Assembly (NCBI GenBank): GCA_022609375.1
Contig: JAGKQE010000097.1
Location: 39,341 to 103,340 of the forward strand
Direction of reading: 5' to 3'
DNA from: Xenosphaeropsis pyriputrescens
Taxonomy: Eukaryota > Ascomycota > Leotiomycetes > Phacidiales > Phacidiaceae
Length of the DNA stretch: 64,000 nucleotides
A program made the translations under genes and the position numbers. Positions 1-12,106 of the stretch are shown one piece after another (the first letter of the stretch is position 1; each line of letters starts with the position of its first letter). The notes under the pieces were generated by a model. It was not told the origin of the DNA and searched no databases. It saw nothing but the letters and a program-made list of their open reading frames with translations.

Positions 1-248
1 CAAGACTTCTAATACTAGTCTTTACAACAAGTTCCCTTCTCTCCTGTCCTCCTATCTTGTGGAGCTGACTAGCGTGAAGCTATATATTAATATACCTACC
101 TAGGTAGGGAGAGAGCTTATAAGCATCATGTTCACCACCAATTAACAACGACTTTGAAGAGCAATTAGACTCAACAAAGCTCATCGCACAAGCCCTCTCC
201 ACTCAAGCGGTGGCAATCCCCCAAGTGTACGAACGAACTTCGTCGTCG

Positions 249-1514
249 ATGCAACAGCAGAGCAATGCGTATAATGGCCTCGGATGGCAGGAGTCCCTTG
301 GGTACTAGTGGAGGAACCTTACGGACATACCCTCTGTCTTTCTTCTGATCGGCGGCGATGTTGTTCAGAAGGCCGTTGCTCAGCTCTCAGGCCACCCTCT
401 GACGCCAGTTGCATTCAGCTTTGGCTGGGTGAGCTATATCTTCACCACCCTCCTCTCCGTGGTAGGCGATGGCCGCACTATGCCGTTGCCAGAGACTTTC
501 TGTACCCTGATCAACACTGCGAGCGGATACGCGCGCCAGAACGGTTCGTGGGTCCTGGGACGCGTGCTTCGAGATATCGAATGTCGGCATGGCTACAAGG
601 GGAAGCCATTGTCTATTCACATCTATGATAGCTTGCCTACTACTCGCAGCTCCAAGCCGGACTGGGTGTGGTACAGCGGGCTTGCGGCCATTCTTGTGCA
701 GTTCGCCATTGCTGCCATCCCTCTCATCATTAGCCATAACTGGAGCATCTTGCTTACTACCGTCGTCGGAACCCTCCTGGCATTGATCCATGGTTCGCTT
801 CCTCAGTGGAAGGCGGAGAAATGGGGATGTCGAGCGACTATGGTCCCAAATACATATATTTTGACGCGCGGGAACGGTCACGCTCACGTTGTGGTTTTCA
901 GAGTTCCCACAGGCGGCTTCAATTTCGAGGATCTGGCAGCAATGCGACCCAACCATTCGTTGCATACCAGGTTGATGACATCCGTTTTAGCCATTCTATG
1001 GATACTGCTATTGATTGCAGTTGCTGGATTGCAGTACGACACCTGGTACCTCATGGCGATGGGCTTTATCGGAATGGTTCAGAATGTGATTGCTGCGGGC
1101 GTCGTGCGCAACCTAGGAGCCCTGGGGTTTCACTTGGCCAAGGTCGAAACAGTATCTGGGCGCAAGATCATGTCGATGTTGATGACAATGGAAAACCGCT
1201 TCCCAGGAATTAGGCGTTGTCTTCTACCAATCTATTTCCCAGGAAAGTTGACGAGGGAAGAGATGGAATTTTGGGAGAGGACAACGTCTGAGCCAACAAT
1301 TAGTCCAAGAAATAATATACCACAGGTTGTACTCATGCCAGAAGGGTTGGATACCACCAAGAAAGATAGGCAGATGAAGACAGGAGACAAGTTGGAACCC
1401 CAAGCATCATCGAGTGGTTCATCAGCCTCCTGTTCAAGCCAGACTCTGACAACGTCTTTTCAGGAAGAAGATTCGTCTGTAGAGTTTCAACAGGACGTTG
1501 AAAAAAATGGTTGA
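249..1514 (+). pseudogene. Multi-pass membrane protein gene interrupted by a nonsense codon
   Basis: An ATG at 249 opens a frame that runs to a TGA at 1512-1514 (421 codons) with a single in-frame TAG at 306-308. The reading on both sides of the stop looks like one protein: GLGWQESLG before it and WRNLTDIPSVFLLIGGDVVQ after it, which I recognise as the N-terminus of a fungal family of unknown function. About five or six hydrophobic helices follow (for example near 660-790 and 970-1130), then a Ser/Gln-rich polar tail. The TAG also forms a perfect ...ACTAG acceptor, but I found no upstream donor that gives phase 0, so a nonsense mutation is preferred over an intron. A shortened product could start at the next in-frame ATG (about 480). 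Function unknown. Confidence 0.6.
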
Positions 1515-1723
1515 TAAATAGTGCCTAGTAATGTTCGGAATAAATCGAGGACAAGATAACTCAGTCTACAGCCTTTATGATTCAAGTCAAGGCCTCCAGC
1601 ATTTTTTATTTAGAGAAAACTACTGGGTATAGCAGTTGATCACTAAAATTTTGAGCAAGCGTTTGCTCCACTACATCTCCACTGATGACCAGAAGGAAAG
1701 ATATACTGCGACTGTAACTATCG

Positions 1724-4037
1724 TTAACCAACAACCCAGCGGCAACGATCCTCTATCACCACACCCTTGGCTAAAGTGCAATGCTTTGAAATGAAGTCTC
1801 TAGCAAATGTGTCTTCCAGATTTCTAAATATCTCATCCTCTGGTGGATGTCCGAAGTAATGCATGGAGTCTCTATTCGTGCTATGAAAATCGAAGAAGCT
1901 CCCGGCTCGAAGTTTGTACAACACCACTCGTCCAATTATCTCTGCTCCAGTAGTGCCATATTTTGCCTCTTGTGGCGATTGATTTTTGAATTAGACTACT
2001 ATACCATAAGAGTTGTCATTTGGACCAATGAAAGCCCACAAAGTGGGGTTGGTTCTATAAACAGATTTCCAAGACAATATCTACATCTCCAATGGATCAC
2101 TTTCAAACGTCCTTTTCGCAATCTCTCGAGTCCGAAATCTAGGTGCTGATTTGTAAGATGTCTTGGGCATAGGCACAGCCATGTAGCCAATTGCACCACC
2201 CACAAGTCTGATAAATATCGCTTCTTGCAGAATGTCTTTTCTGAAATCGAGCATTGTGGTCGATGGTTGGTCTGTGATATCCACGCCCTCGATATCAAAT
2301 GTTGTGCTTTTACATGAAAGGCCACGAAATATTGCAGGTGCGTCTGTAGGGATCATGTCCATAATTTTCTTGGAATCGTCATTATCTGCTTTGCAGTGAA
2401 GAGAAATTTGATTATTACTGGCACTCCTGCCTCGGACAAACCTGTGAGGAGAGCTCCCATGCGAGCTTCAAGACCAGTATATGAGAGGCTCACCTGAACA
2501 CAAGAGCAGTGATAACATTTCCAAGTGCGAATTCAAAAGGAAATTGAAGGTCATCAATGCAAGCGCTGACAGTAAAGCAGTTGTATGTGTTGGACACTGG
2601 CTTAAGGATGTCTGCTCCATAGATGTGAGACTGAGTCTATGATTTTGGTATGGAAATAACACCATCACATAACTGGAATAGAGTGCGGGAGGCGCCCAGA
2701 ATCCCTTCCTCTGGGCCCACAATCGTCTTATTCACCCCGAAAAACAGAGAGTCATGAGTATATCCTCCTCACTGCAACTCCTTTCTACAACCAATAGATC
2801 CGAGTCGAGTACCAAGGTCTCTTCGGCCTCTTCGTATACTCTTGATAATCTTGATATTGCCAGCTTTTTGCAGGCAGAGCTTGTCGCGTCGTTTGCTGCG
2901 GGAATGAGAAGTGAATCGATCCATATCAACGGCTTTGAGACGCCAGTAGCCAACGCCAAAATTTGAAGTCGAAGCACTTGGCCTGTGGGCAGTGCATTCA
3001 CTCCTTGCTCGTTGCCTAAGCCGTCCGTCCACACATGGGATATTGCCACATAAGGTCCGTTGTCAAGTACCTTTAGCTGAACTCGAAGATCCTCACCGGT
3101 GCCTCTGGTGATCATCTCGGCTCGGGGCAATGCTTGGAACGCGCGTCCAAGAACACCGTTCGAGTCTGATGCCTTGATATTCACTGGATCGTAGCCACCA
3201 CAATCTTCTGCGTGCGCGGTCTTGTATGTTTTTGTGTCCACGTCGGGTGCCTTGCATTTGGGCGTCGAGCACTTGAAATGCGCCCCACATCGTTTCTGCT
3301 GTTTGAGATGGCTCGCAGAAAAGGCGGACGTGTTGTCGAGCCCCATCCCCGCCAACTATATCTCACTCTTGCACCAACCGCTCCCCCCAGCGTTCCCCTT
3401 CCACGTCTGGCACAAATCGGTCTCAGTAAACTCTTGGAAGGCTCTCGTGAGACTTGCACTTGGAACATATTCCCCCACCATATGGTTGAGAGGCTCTTGT
3501 AGCGCTGTTACTGCTAACTCCATAGGATATGGCCATCGGACTCGTTTGTCCACGGTAGGCGTCGGGATCGGTGATTCATGCAACGCTTCTGACGTGAAAT
3601 CCAACGTAGTGAAACGAAGCGACTGCTGAATAGCAGCCCCTTGTCGTTTCCAGCTCTTCTTGAGCGTCTTGACATCAAGCTTTTGAGCCTGTTCAAAGCA
3701 TACCTCGGAGTATTGAGATAGCACGCTGATGGTCAACCACTTACGGTTGTCAGCTTGCTGCACGAAATCTCCCGGTGTGGATTGAATAATGGCCATTTTC
3801 ATGACTTCTGAGAGAAGGTCGAAGAATAGCCAAGTATGGGTTAGACAGAAAGCCTGATCCAGTCGGAACTGCCAAGTCATCACGGGTTGTAAGTACTTTA
3901 TTCATATATCCTTCGCCCGGTAAGTTGAATTTGTATCCTTTTCTAAGCAGATAGGCTGTCAATTCTCCGCCGTTGTAGTCCTGCGGATTGCAGAGGCATG
4001 GAATATCTGCAGGGAATACATAGGAAAGGGTATTCAT
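1724..4037 (-). pseudogene. HET-domain (heterokaryon incompatibility) protein gene, degraded
   Basis: A HET-domain reading is spread over one strand: N-terminal part (4037-3750), FRLDQAF...WLFFDLL helix region (3883 on), then YVAISHVWTDGLGN and PLIWIDSLLIP, the hallmark HET motifs. The frame continues through two stops: TAG at 3356-3358 (after GWCKSEI) and TGA at 2732-2734, where the text reads FSG-stop-IRRLW and the family expects Trp before IRRLW. A frame change is also needed near 3890 between the first Met and the main frame. A GTGAGC donor at about 2493 marks one intron; the C-terminus is recognisable near 1724-1960 (IIGRVVLYKLRAGSF, ending in RWVVG). Family role: non-self recognition and allorecognition cell death. 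Here it is very probably inactive. Confidence 0.75.
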
Positions 4038-4665
4038 CTTGTGATCAGAATGACGAGGATTGGAGAGCGAGTTATTTCAAGCGTCGAAGGTCTAGGACCT
4101 CACCTAAGCTCTGGATGCGCGTTCCCGTACTCATTTGGTGACAAATAAGTATACGAATCGGGATACTTATTTGCTACTAAGTGATACTATCTAAAGTAAG
4201 TCGTAAACCCCCTCCAGCCTTATATACCTGGCTGGAGGTCCGATGCAGAAGTCCCCCCCCCCCGGCCCTTTGCTAACAACACAGCAACGAATCTCATGAC
4301 GTTCTGCGGCTGTCGATCAACCTCCCCAGATTATGGCTTCCATTATAAGGAATTTGCTTGTACGACTTACCAAAAGAGATCCATGGCACCCTAGCATGGC
4401 AGATTATCATTGAAGAAAAGGGGCTGCTACTACGTACCTACTTTCAATGTGCAATCAATACTCCGTGTTACTAGCCGGATATTTCAAGCATTTTCATTAT
4501 TATGTTACTTCGTTTTGAACAACCGTTGAATTATTTCCACAGATTTGAGTCTAGTTGAACGAAATACGGCAATATGTGTCGAAGCAGAAGAAATCAGTAT
4601 CAAATTATTGTCATGCTAAATCATCAAGATCATTATCTATCAGCCATGCATAGCGAATGACCATG
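4038..4665. other. Intergenic region between two broken HET genes
   Basis: No convincing coding sequence was seen. A run of about 12 C residues lies at 4253-4264. The rest is mixed-composition DNA that should hold the upstream region of the HET gene at 1724-4037. Confidence 0.6.
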
Positions 4666-7207
4666 CTACGTAATGCACCACTCCCTCTCCTGGATACTTC
4701 CACTTGCATTTATAGAGTCCTTGTCATCAGCTACACTTCCTATTCTCCTCACAAGTACAGCTGCTTTAAAGCTAGCGCGTGGTACGTTGTCTCCAGTACT
4801 AAGCTCCGATAGAATAGCTACATAATCGACACTTGAGTAGTTATAGTAGTTAAGAATATCAGACCAAATCGTGCTCCAGGAGCGGCGCAAATCTCGGAAC
4901 AAAGAATTTCGTCGTCTTCATGCACAGTGTCTACCATTCGGTTGTCAATAACAGCCTTGTAGACATGACTATCTTTCGAGTCCAACTTCAAGTGTATCTC
5001 AGCTGGCACTTGCCTCGAGAATGTCAACTCTAGACCAGGTAAAGTCACATAATGACACCCATCTTGACGAATTGCAGGCGGACCTTCATCATAGAAAGAG
5101 TCGATAATGCCGAGGCACAACTGTGGGAGTCATGTATTGTTCTGTCCATGGATTCTTCTTGTAGGGATAAATAGGAGCTCAGATGGGACTTTCTCAAACG
5201 ACAAGAACAACCTTTGCATACGTTGACTGGCTCGCAAGTTGGAACTTGTTTTCTCATCATTGGGCCCTTCAATGATTGTCGAGATGGGTACAGCTAGCAC
5301 ACTAGCCAGACAAACCGCTTCATCCTCGATGCGACTTGTGTTTCTCCATCTCAAAGACTCGAGAACCAGGTGTATTGCATATAAAAACTCTCCATTGTCC
5401 TTAGAAAGCGCGGGGCGCCTAAGTATCTCATAGTTCTGGAATCCTTCTGTAGAATGGAAACTGGTGAACAACTTCTGTATCTGCACCATAAGGATTAATG
5501 TTGTTTGACGATCGAGGCTATCTATGCCCATCACTGAAGAATCGTTGCCATTCAAGCCCGTGAGAGAATCCTATGGGTCCAAATTAGCTATTTGCATTGC
5601 TCTCATCAAACAGTCATCCAGAAAAGGCGATAACTTGGAATCGAACTGTTTTTGGAGATCCTCTACACGAACAACACCGTCAGATAGCTGGAAATGAAGA
5701 GAAGCTACCAGAGCTCCCTCCTGATATGTCCAAAGACGACGTGACCAACGTGAGAACTTGATCCTTGTCATTGTTTCGTCCTCGGGTGCATCTGTCCTAC
5801 CGCAAGAGATGAGTTTGTCAATAACTAGAGCTTTGTCGGCTCGCTTGTATGTCTCGCTCATCAAAGGATGGCTTTCCTTCGGTATTCTTTATCAATAGGA
5901 ACACATATGGTATCAATCCAGAATGGAACTGGCCATGTTGATGTGTCAGGGTAGAGATTTTTTACAAGATTCTGTAATCGCTCGAGTTGGCACACAGGAA
6001 GACTATTTGAGTGCTCATTTCCAAGACCTTCACACCACACATGCGAGATAGCAACATAATTGGTCTGATATGACGTCGAAGATGGAGTGCAGTGCTTTGG
6101 TTCGCTTGCAGTCAATGAGGACTCTTGCTCAGTAAGATTTGATGCTCCTTCACAAGTTGTGTTGGGCTCTGCTTGCAAGACCGCAATATAGGGCCTTCCA
6201 TCCGAATACTGTACTTTGATTATAGGGATCTTATCGCTCAGCAAGGCACTGATAACCTCATCGTTCCCCTCTTCTTTGGTACTCAAAAACGGACAGGATG
6301 GTCCACACAGTTCCTCGAAATGTTTCGTAGTATATGTGCCAGAATCAATAGTGTCTGCAGAACATTGGGTTGATGTACATTTGGAATGATCAGTCAACGG
6401 TCCTCTTGGATCTTTCAAGTGCTTTGAGAGATAACATACTCTCAAAGTCGTCATTTCTAGCTCTGAGAAGACCCTTTCAACGTCTGAGGGACAAAAGCCA
6501 TTGTGCAACATAAGCCGACGATGGACTTTATGCTCCCAGTAAAGTCCATAGGTCTCACCTCGCAGATAGATCCATCGGAGGGCGGTACACAAAATCTCCC
6601 CAAGTAGCGATGTAAACAATAGTGTTTGATAGAGACTTGGGACCCCTGTCTCGTCGATACTATCATTCAACGCGATTTCGAACTTTGAAGGATTTTGATC
6701 AATCTGAGTTAACATGCTATTGATATCGCGATGTGCCGACCACAGTATCGAGCTGATCGCGGTGAAATCTCGACGCTGAGTCTCATCGTCGGCGCCCAGC
6801 TCCTTGACAATCCAGGAAATGATGAGTTCTCCAAGGCGTGAAGTCGTGAAGTATTGCTGATTGTTATCTCTCCTCAGGGAACTTTCTTCCGGTACCTGAT
6901 TTGGTAGGATGATATTGAATATCTCCAAAACAATTCCCATCCAAAGCCGAGATTGTATGTCAGCACAGCAGTTTTCGAGTGAATGATCACCAGGCTCCTC
7001 AATCGACATTGCTGCACGATGCAGACCTTCTTGGTCTTGAGAAATCGATAAGTTTGGGCGCAAAGGATCACGAATATACTTCTGTTGAGCCAGATAACGG
7101 GTCTGACTGAGCATTAGACTGCAAGGATCATCTGGAAGACAGAAATTCGTATTCAAACCAATATCTGTAGCGATGATATCTTCGGAAGACATTATATCGA
7201 AGTTCAC
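4666..7207 (-). pseudogene. Second HET-domain protein gene, degraded
   Basis: The first 448 codons from ATG 7207 are open and hold a long N-terminal region, GFCPSDVERVF, then YVAISHVWCEGLGNEHSN near residue 384 and PFWIDTICVPIDKEYRRKAIL. The frame then breaks at about 5865; a one-base shift restores MSETYKRADKALVID and RRLWTYQEGALVA, the usual continuation. Further on are an in-frame TAG at 5571-5573 (DP-stop-DSLTGLNGND) and a TGA at 5130-5132 (GQNNT-stop-LPQLCLGIID), with normal HET-like text (WRNTSRIEDEAVCLAS) between them. Another shift near 4860-4900 is needed to reach a C-terminus ending EREWCIT at 4666. It resembles the neighbouring HET gene in order of motifs, so the two may be tandem paralogues. 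Probably non-functional, although the N-terminal half with part of the HET domain could still be translated. Confidence 0.75.
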
Positions 7208-7990
7208 AAAGGAGCTCTGTCACCGGAGAAGGAGCGTAAATAGAGAGACAAAGCAGCTGAAGGCACATGGGGTGCGAAGGAAGCACTGAAGTTGGTCTGT
7301 ATTGTCTGCTGTCTGTTGTGTGCTATCTGCTATCCACGTAGTTAGTAGAAGAGAGAACGAGCGGGGGACCGAGATATAATAATATGCTGCCGGTAAGCGA
7401 GCATGTGATCTATAACACCTAAGATCCACCTACAAAACATCTTACATTTTGTTAGGAATTCAGCCGAAAGTGATCATAACTATCTCAAGTGTCGATGAGT
7501 AGAATCTATCAATAATTATCACCAACCTGTGGCCAGGTAGTACTTACGGCGTTGTTCGCCTCGATATGCTACAGATAGGCCAACTCTTGATATCCCGGGA
7601 CACTCTCATCGAGAGATGCCAATATTATATGCCAGCTTCAAAATGCACAAAGCATGGATGGAATCAATCACTTTTCCAACTGATATGGTTGATTCCGGAA
7701 GAAAGCATCTCTGTCTTGGTACGAAATGATGGTTGGCTAGTCTTCAGGTCAGCTTACAGTAGTAGTACAGCTCACGTTTGCGGGGTATGGTGGCTAGTGT
7801 TCTTAGTATATGTATAATACGAAGGTGAGTAATAGAACCTTTGACGATGGTATATAATCATCCCCACCAGATGATGTGGTGTTTCTCCTTTCCAAACATC
7901 TTCTCTTCTCTTCTTGAGCTCTGAGGTTGACGACATTCAACACCCTAGTATCAACTCTTGACATATAAACACAAACTGCGATCAATCAAC
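7208..7990. other. Divergent intergenic region upstream of HET and aldehyde dehydrogenase genes
   Basis: No supported gene. It must carry both upstream regions. A TATA-like stretch (tatataatc) at about 7851 lies roughly 140 bases before the aldehyde dehydrogenase ATG and may be part of its promoter. Confidence 0.4.
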
Positions 7991-9498
7991 ATGCCTTCTT
8001 CAACAAAACAAGCCACAAACTTAGACTTTACTGTCTACAAGAATACCATCAATGGCAAGCTGGTCGACACATCCTCCCACCGTCATGGTATCAATCCGTC
8101 CACGGGAAAACCCAATCCCGAAGTCCCAATAGCCACACGAGAAGACCTCGACGAAGCCGTAAAGAGCGCTCGTGCCGCCTTCAAGAAATGGAAGCAAGTC
8201 CCCCTCGAGGAGCGCAAGAAAGCGATCCATGACTACGCCGATGCCATTGACGCGAACTCCGAGGCGCTGATCAAACTTCTGACGCAAGAGCAAGGCAAGC
8301 CGACCTTCCAAGCTCAGCTGGAGGTACGAGACGCCGCCCAGTTCCTGAAGGGCATCACCACGCTCTCGATCCCCGAGGAAGTCGTCGAGGACAGCGAGCA
8401 GAAGCGCGTGACAGTGCGCTACACGCCGCTAGGCGTCGTGGGCGGCATCGTGCCGTGGAATTTCCCGGTGCTGCTGGCGCTCGCCAAGATTGCGCCGGCC
8501 GTCATGATGGGCTGCCCAATCATCGTCAAGCCGTCGCCCTTCTCGCCCTACACGGCCCTCAAACTTGCCGAGCTCGCCCAGTCCTTCTTCCCGCCGGGCG
8601 TCGTCCAGGCACTCAGTGGGGACGACGGCCTCGGACCCTGGATGACGGCCCATCCCGACATCGACAAGATCTCCTTCACGGGCTCCAGCGCTACTGGGAA
8701 GCTGGTGCAGGCTTCTGCGGCGAAGACGCTGAAGCGCGTGACGCTTGAACTTGGCGGCAATGACCCGGCTATCATTTGCAAATCCGTCGATATCCAGAAG
8801 GTCGCTCCGAAGGTTGCGCAGTTTGCGTTCATGAATAGTGGGCAGATTTGCTGCACTATAAAGCGTATCTACGTGCATAGCTCCATCTATGAGGAGTTCC
8901 GGGATACCATGGTCGCTACGGCCAAGACATTGAAGGCCGGCGATGGCTTTGCGGCAGATACGTTCTGTGGACCCATCCAGAATAGCATGCAGTTTGAGAA
9001 GGTCAAGACTTTCTTTGGCGATATTGAGAAGGAGGGGTGGAAGGTCGCTGTCGGTGGGAAGAATGCTGGTGGTGATGGCTACTTCATCACTCCGACTATC
9101 ATCGATCGTCCAAGTGAGACTTCTAGAATCGTCACTGAAGAGCCATTTGGTAAGTCTCTGCTGTCCCTTTAGTCACATATGAAAACAACAGACTGACCTC
9201 CATAGGCCCCATCGTTCCACTTCTCAGCTGGGATAACGAAGAGGACGTTATCGAGAGAGCCAATAACACTCGCATGGGCTTGGGGGCTTCCGTCTGGAGC
9301 TCTGATATCTCAGAGGCTGAGAGGATCTCCAAGCAGCTCGAGGCGGGTACAGTGTGGGTCAACAACCACCTGGACTTGGGACCTATGGCGCCTTTTGGAG
9401 GACACAAGGAGAGTGGTATCGGTGTCGAGTGGGGTACACAGGGATTGAAGCATTTCTGCAACGCACAGGCACTTTACGTTGAGAAGAGTATACTTTAA
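7991..9498 (+). CDS. NAD(P)-dependent aldehyde dehydrogenase
   Basis: Two exons, 7991-9149 and 9206-9498, give 483 residues, the usual length of the ALDH superfamily. The intron has a GTAAGT donor, a CTGAC branch sequence and a TAG acceptor, and joins ...EEPFG to PIVPLLSW. Visible motifs: VVGGIVPWNFP (Rossmann/substrate channel), FTGSSATGK (cofactor binding), LELGGNDP with the general-base Glu at residue 253, and NSGQIC with the catalytic Cys at residue 287, then GPFGGHKESG-type text near the C-terminus (PFGGHKESGIG). It oxidises an aldehyde to the acid; the substrate cannot be told from sequence, though the class resembles fungal cytosolic ALDHs. It has high GC in the first exon compared with the AT-rich, degraded neighbours and is fully intact. 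Confidence 0.93.
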
Positions 9499-9908
9499 GG
9501 TTGTGCAGAATGATATTCATTGTTTCATTAAGGCCTGAGAAGAATGATCAACTGCAGTGCAGGCGTAATCCACCACCGCGAGAAAATGTACCATTAAGGC
9601 GCGTGAGCCATTTCATCTTTCATCACCAATTGGACAACCATGAACTGCAAAAAAAAAACTGCATAAAACCCCCAAAGCGTGTCAATCCGAGAAACTTGTT
9701 CTACCAAAAAGGTACCATGCTACCGATGTCGCCGTTCAACGCAATCTACACCCAGAGTAGACTTATGATAGACATATCAAGGTCCTAGCTTGGGCTTCTT
9801 GAAAAACCCGAGAAACGGATGTATTGGGAGTCGAATTTTCTTTGGCAGGAATGTCTGATGCTGCATCACTTTGACCGGCAATGGCTGCTGAAGCTTCTGG
9901 TTGTTGAG
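9499..9908. other. Convergent intergenic region
   Basis: Holds the 3' ends of the aldehyde dehydrogenase and the broken DUF7924-type gene. I see no gene; there is a short A-run at 9650-9658. Confidence 0.5.
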
Positions 9909-11308
9909 TTATCTGTGCAGAAGAGCCATCTCGCTCTGAGAATTGCAGTTCGGAGTTTGTGTAACACTAAAGTTGATGTTGAAAGGAATGTCGTCAATTG
10001 CTGAGTGTAGCCGTTTCAAGTGCTCAGGCATCCAGTTGTCGTATATATTTCTGATGATTTTATAGGGTGTCCATCTATCTTTACCATCAAACAATAGGAG
10101 ATTGATAGAGTGAACACAGCGTTGGTAGTATTTTGTGTCTTTTCCATCGATCACAGCGTAGTGACCATAGAGGTAGGCTACTTTGTTGTTATGCGAGACT
10201 GAGAACGCAAGAATTTCACGATCGACCTCATTTTCGCGGTTTACATATCTAAATAGCTCCACGACGGCCCCCACTGCTATTGTCATACTATGGGCATTTT
10301 GGCGCTCAGCGATCTCAAGCCCTGCAGTACTACACTTGACCTCGCATGTGAGGAAGGGGAAGTGCATGTTGAATGTAGCCATGAAGAAGGATAGACTAAA
10401 GAGACCTCCAATAAAGGGCTTGAGTCGCTCGAGTTGGTCGGCTGTGAAGGCGTCACGTCGGAAGCCAACACAGAAGTCGGGTTGCGGACGAGTTGATGCA
10501 ACTGGAACTGAGTTGTTCCAGCCTTCCTTTGTGCCATCAATCAGGCAACTCAAGTGAGAGGCACCAAGCGAATCTAGCATTTCCGCAGAAGGAAAAATAA
10601 GAGAAGATATATCCCGGATCACTCGTGCCTCATTCCTACCATCTAGTTTGTCAAAGATGGATAAGAAAACTTCATCATCAGAGAAGGGAGAGTGTTCTGG
10701 TATAGCCTGTTCTGCATTGAGCAATTTTTGACACCATTCCTTGCTCTGTTGACTGATGCCTACAGGAGTGTGGTCTTTCATGAAATGCCGTGCATCTCAA
10801 GTAGAGTCTTATATTGTGGGTCCCTATACATAACACTTTTCTCCTCCCTTGGTTTTTGGTCTGATGGCGTAGCAGTATCACTGACGCTCGATATTGCTGA
10901 TGACTGCCGACGACGACTAGGTGTGGGCCTGTCTCTTGCAAGTATGTTGCTCATCTTGTTATTAGACTCGAAAGGCTTCTATGAGAAATTACATGGCCAA
11001 TGTTGATGTATACACCAGTAGTCGATAGGGTCTACATAACGCACGCTCTCGTCCAACGTTGCCTTGGCTGTATCTTCTGCTGGAGGTGTTGAGATCTTTT
11101 GATGTTTCTCTGCAGGTTGGTCCAAGGACGTAGAGTCTGTCTCACGCTTGCGCTTGCGCTTCAAGCTTGTTGGCTGGATAGATGAAGATAGTTGTAGCTG
11201 TTGACAATGTTAGCTGGTTCTTGTTTGTATTTGTGATGAAGAACGTACCTTTATACCGACATTATCCTTCTTGCCCAACTCAAACGTGTCTTGATTTGTA
11301 GAAGGCAT
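9909..11308 (-). pseudogene. DUF7924-type protein gene, broken copy
   Basis: Exon 1 (11249-11308) encodes a short leader, MPSTNQDTFELGKKDN; a 51-nt intron (11198-11248, GCTAAC branch) follows, then exon 2 from 11197. The exon 2 frame meets a TAG at 10979-10981 (HWPCNFS-stop-KPFES), continues open through REEKSVMY, and needs a one-base shift near 10790 to join the last 290 codons (from 10781). These contain ARVIRDISSLIFPSAE, KEGWNNSVP, RPQPDFCVGFRRDAFT, FMATFNMHFPFLTCEVKC and YDNWMPEHLKRLHSAIDDIP. The intact relative at 13792-15108 matches nearly every block and has an intron in the same place, so both lesions are clear. The conserved C-terminal domain matches what I recall as fungal DUF7924, function unknown. 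Confidence 0.8.
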
Positions 11309-12106
11309 GCTGATGTTAATGCTGAGGGTGGTAAGTAGCATTCGTTATCGGATGTTGGCCAAGGCAGGTGGAGATATGACAATTACGGTTCCACAACGAA
11401 GAGAGTGTACTAGGTATTTACTACGCAATTAGGTAAGGATTGATTGATTGATCGATCATTAAATGATCTTCAAGCTATGTAAGACCACGGGTCTTATAAG
11501 CTCCGACTATTGACCTGACACGTGATGCTTATTTAGAAAAGAATACAGCTCAAATCCTCCTCTCTTTTAGACCTTTGAAACTATTGAAAACACAATAGGA
11601 ACCAATCTATAAATACTACAAGATCAGAGATAACAAAAAGAGCGTTCCAGTAAGACGAGTTGGTGATACTCCATTGTGGTTCTTCCATTTCAATTGATTA
11701 TATTATTATAGTGCCCATTGGGTGAGAACCAATCAAGGCTACAACACCACATTCACTATGTTCACAGATATTGTCGTTGGGCTCAGCTATTGAAGCCAAC
11801 GTCTATCATCATTTCTCTCAGGTCTTGTTTGTCATATGATGTGCTAGATCACAGAGATTTGTAAGTTTGTCGAGCAGCTTCTCAACCTTCGATATCGTCA
11901 GTACAGTTACCTAGAAGATTGCCACGCTTCCAAGCAATGTAGAATTGGCATACAGAACTTTCCGACCTAATAGTAAAGGTCAAGCATAAGAATTTATATG
12001 CTAGCTAACATACTTCCCAGCTTCGCTTTCTTTGAGCGTCTAAGCGCGCGAGGAAGATGATTGGGGGAGAAGCTCATGCCAGACCAACATCACTCCTAAA
12101 TCTACA
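11309..12106. other. Intergenic region between broken DUF7924-type gene and kinase fossil
   Basis: Moderately AT-rich, no supported gene, repeat or RNA. It lies between divergently oriented gene remnants, so old promoter sequence for both should be here. Confidence 0.45.
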
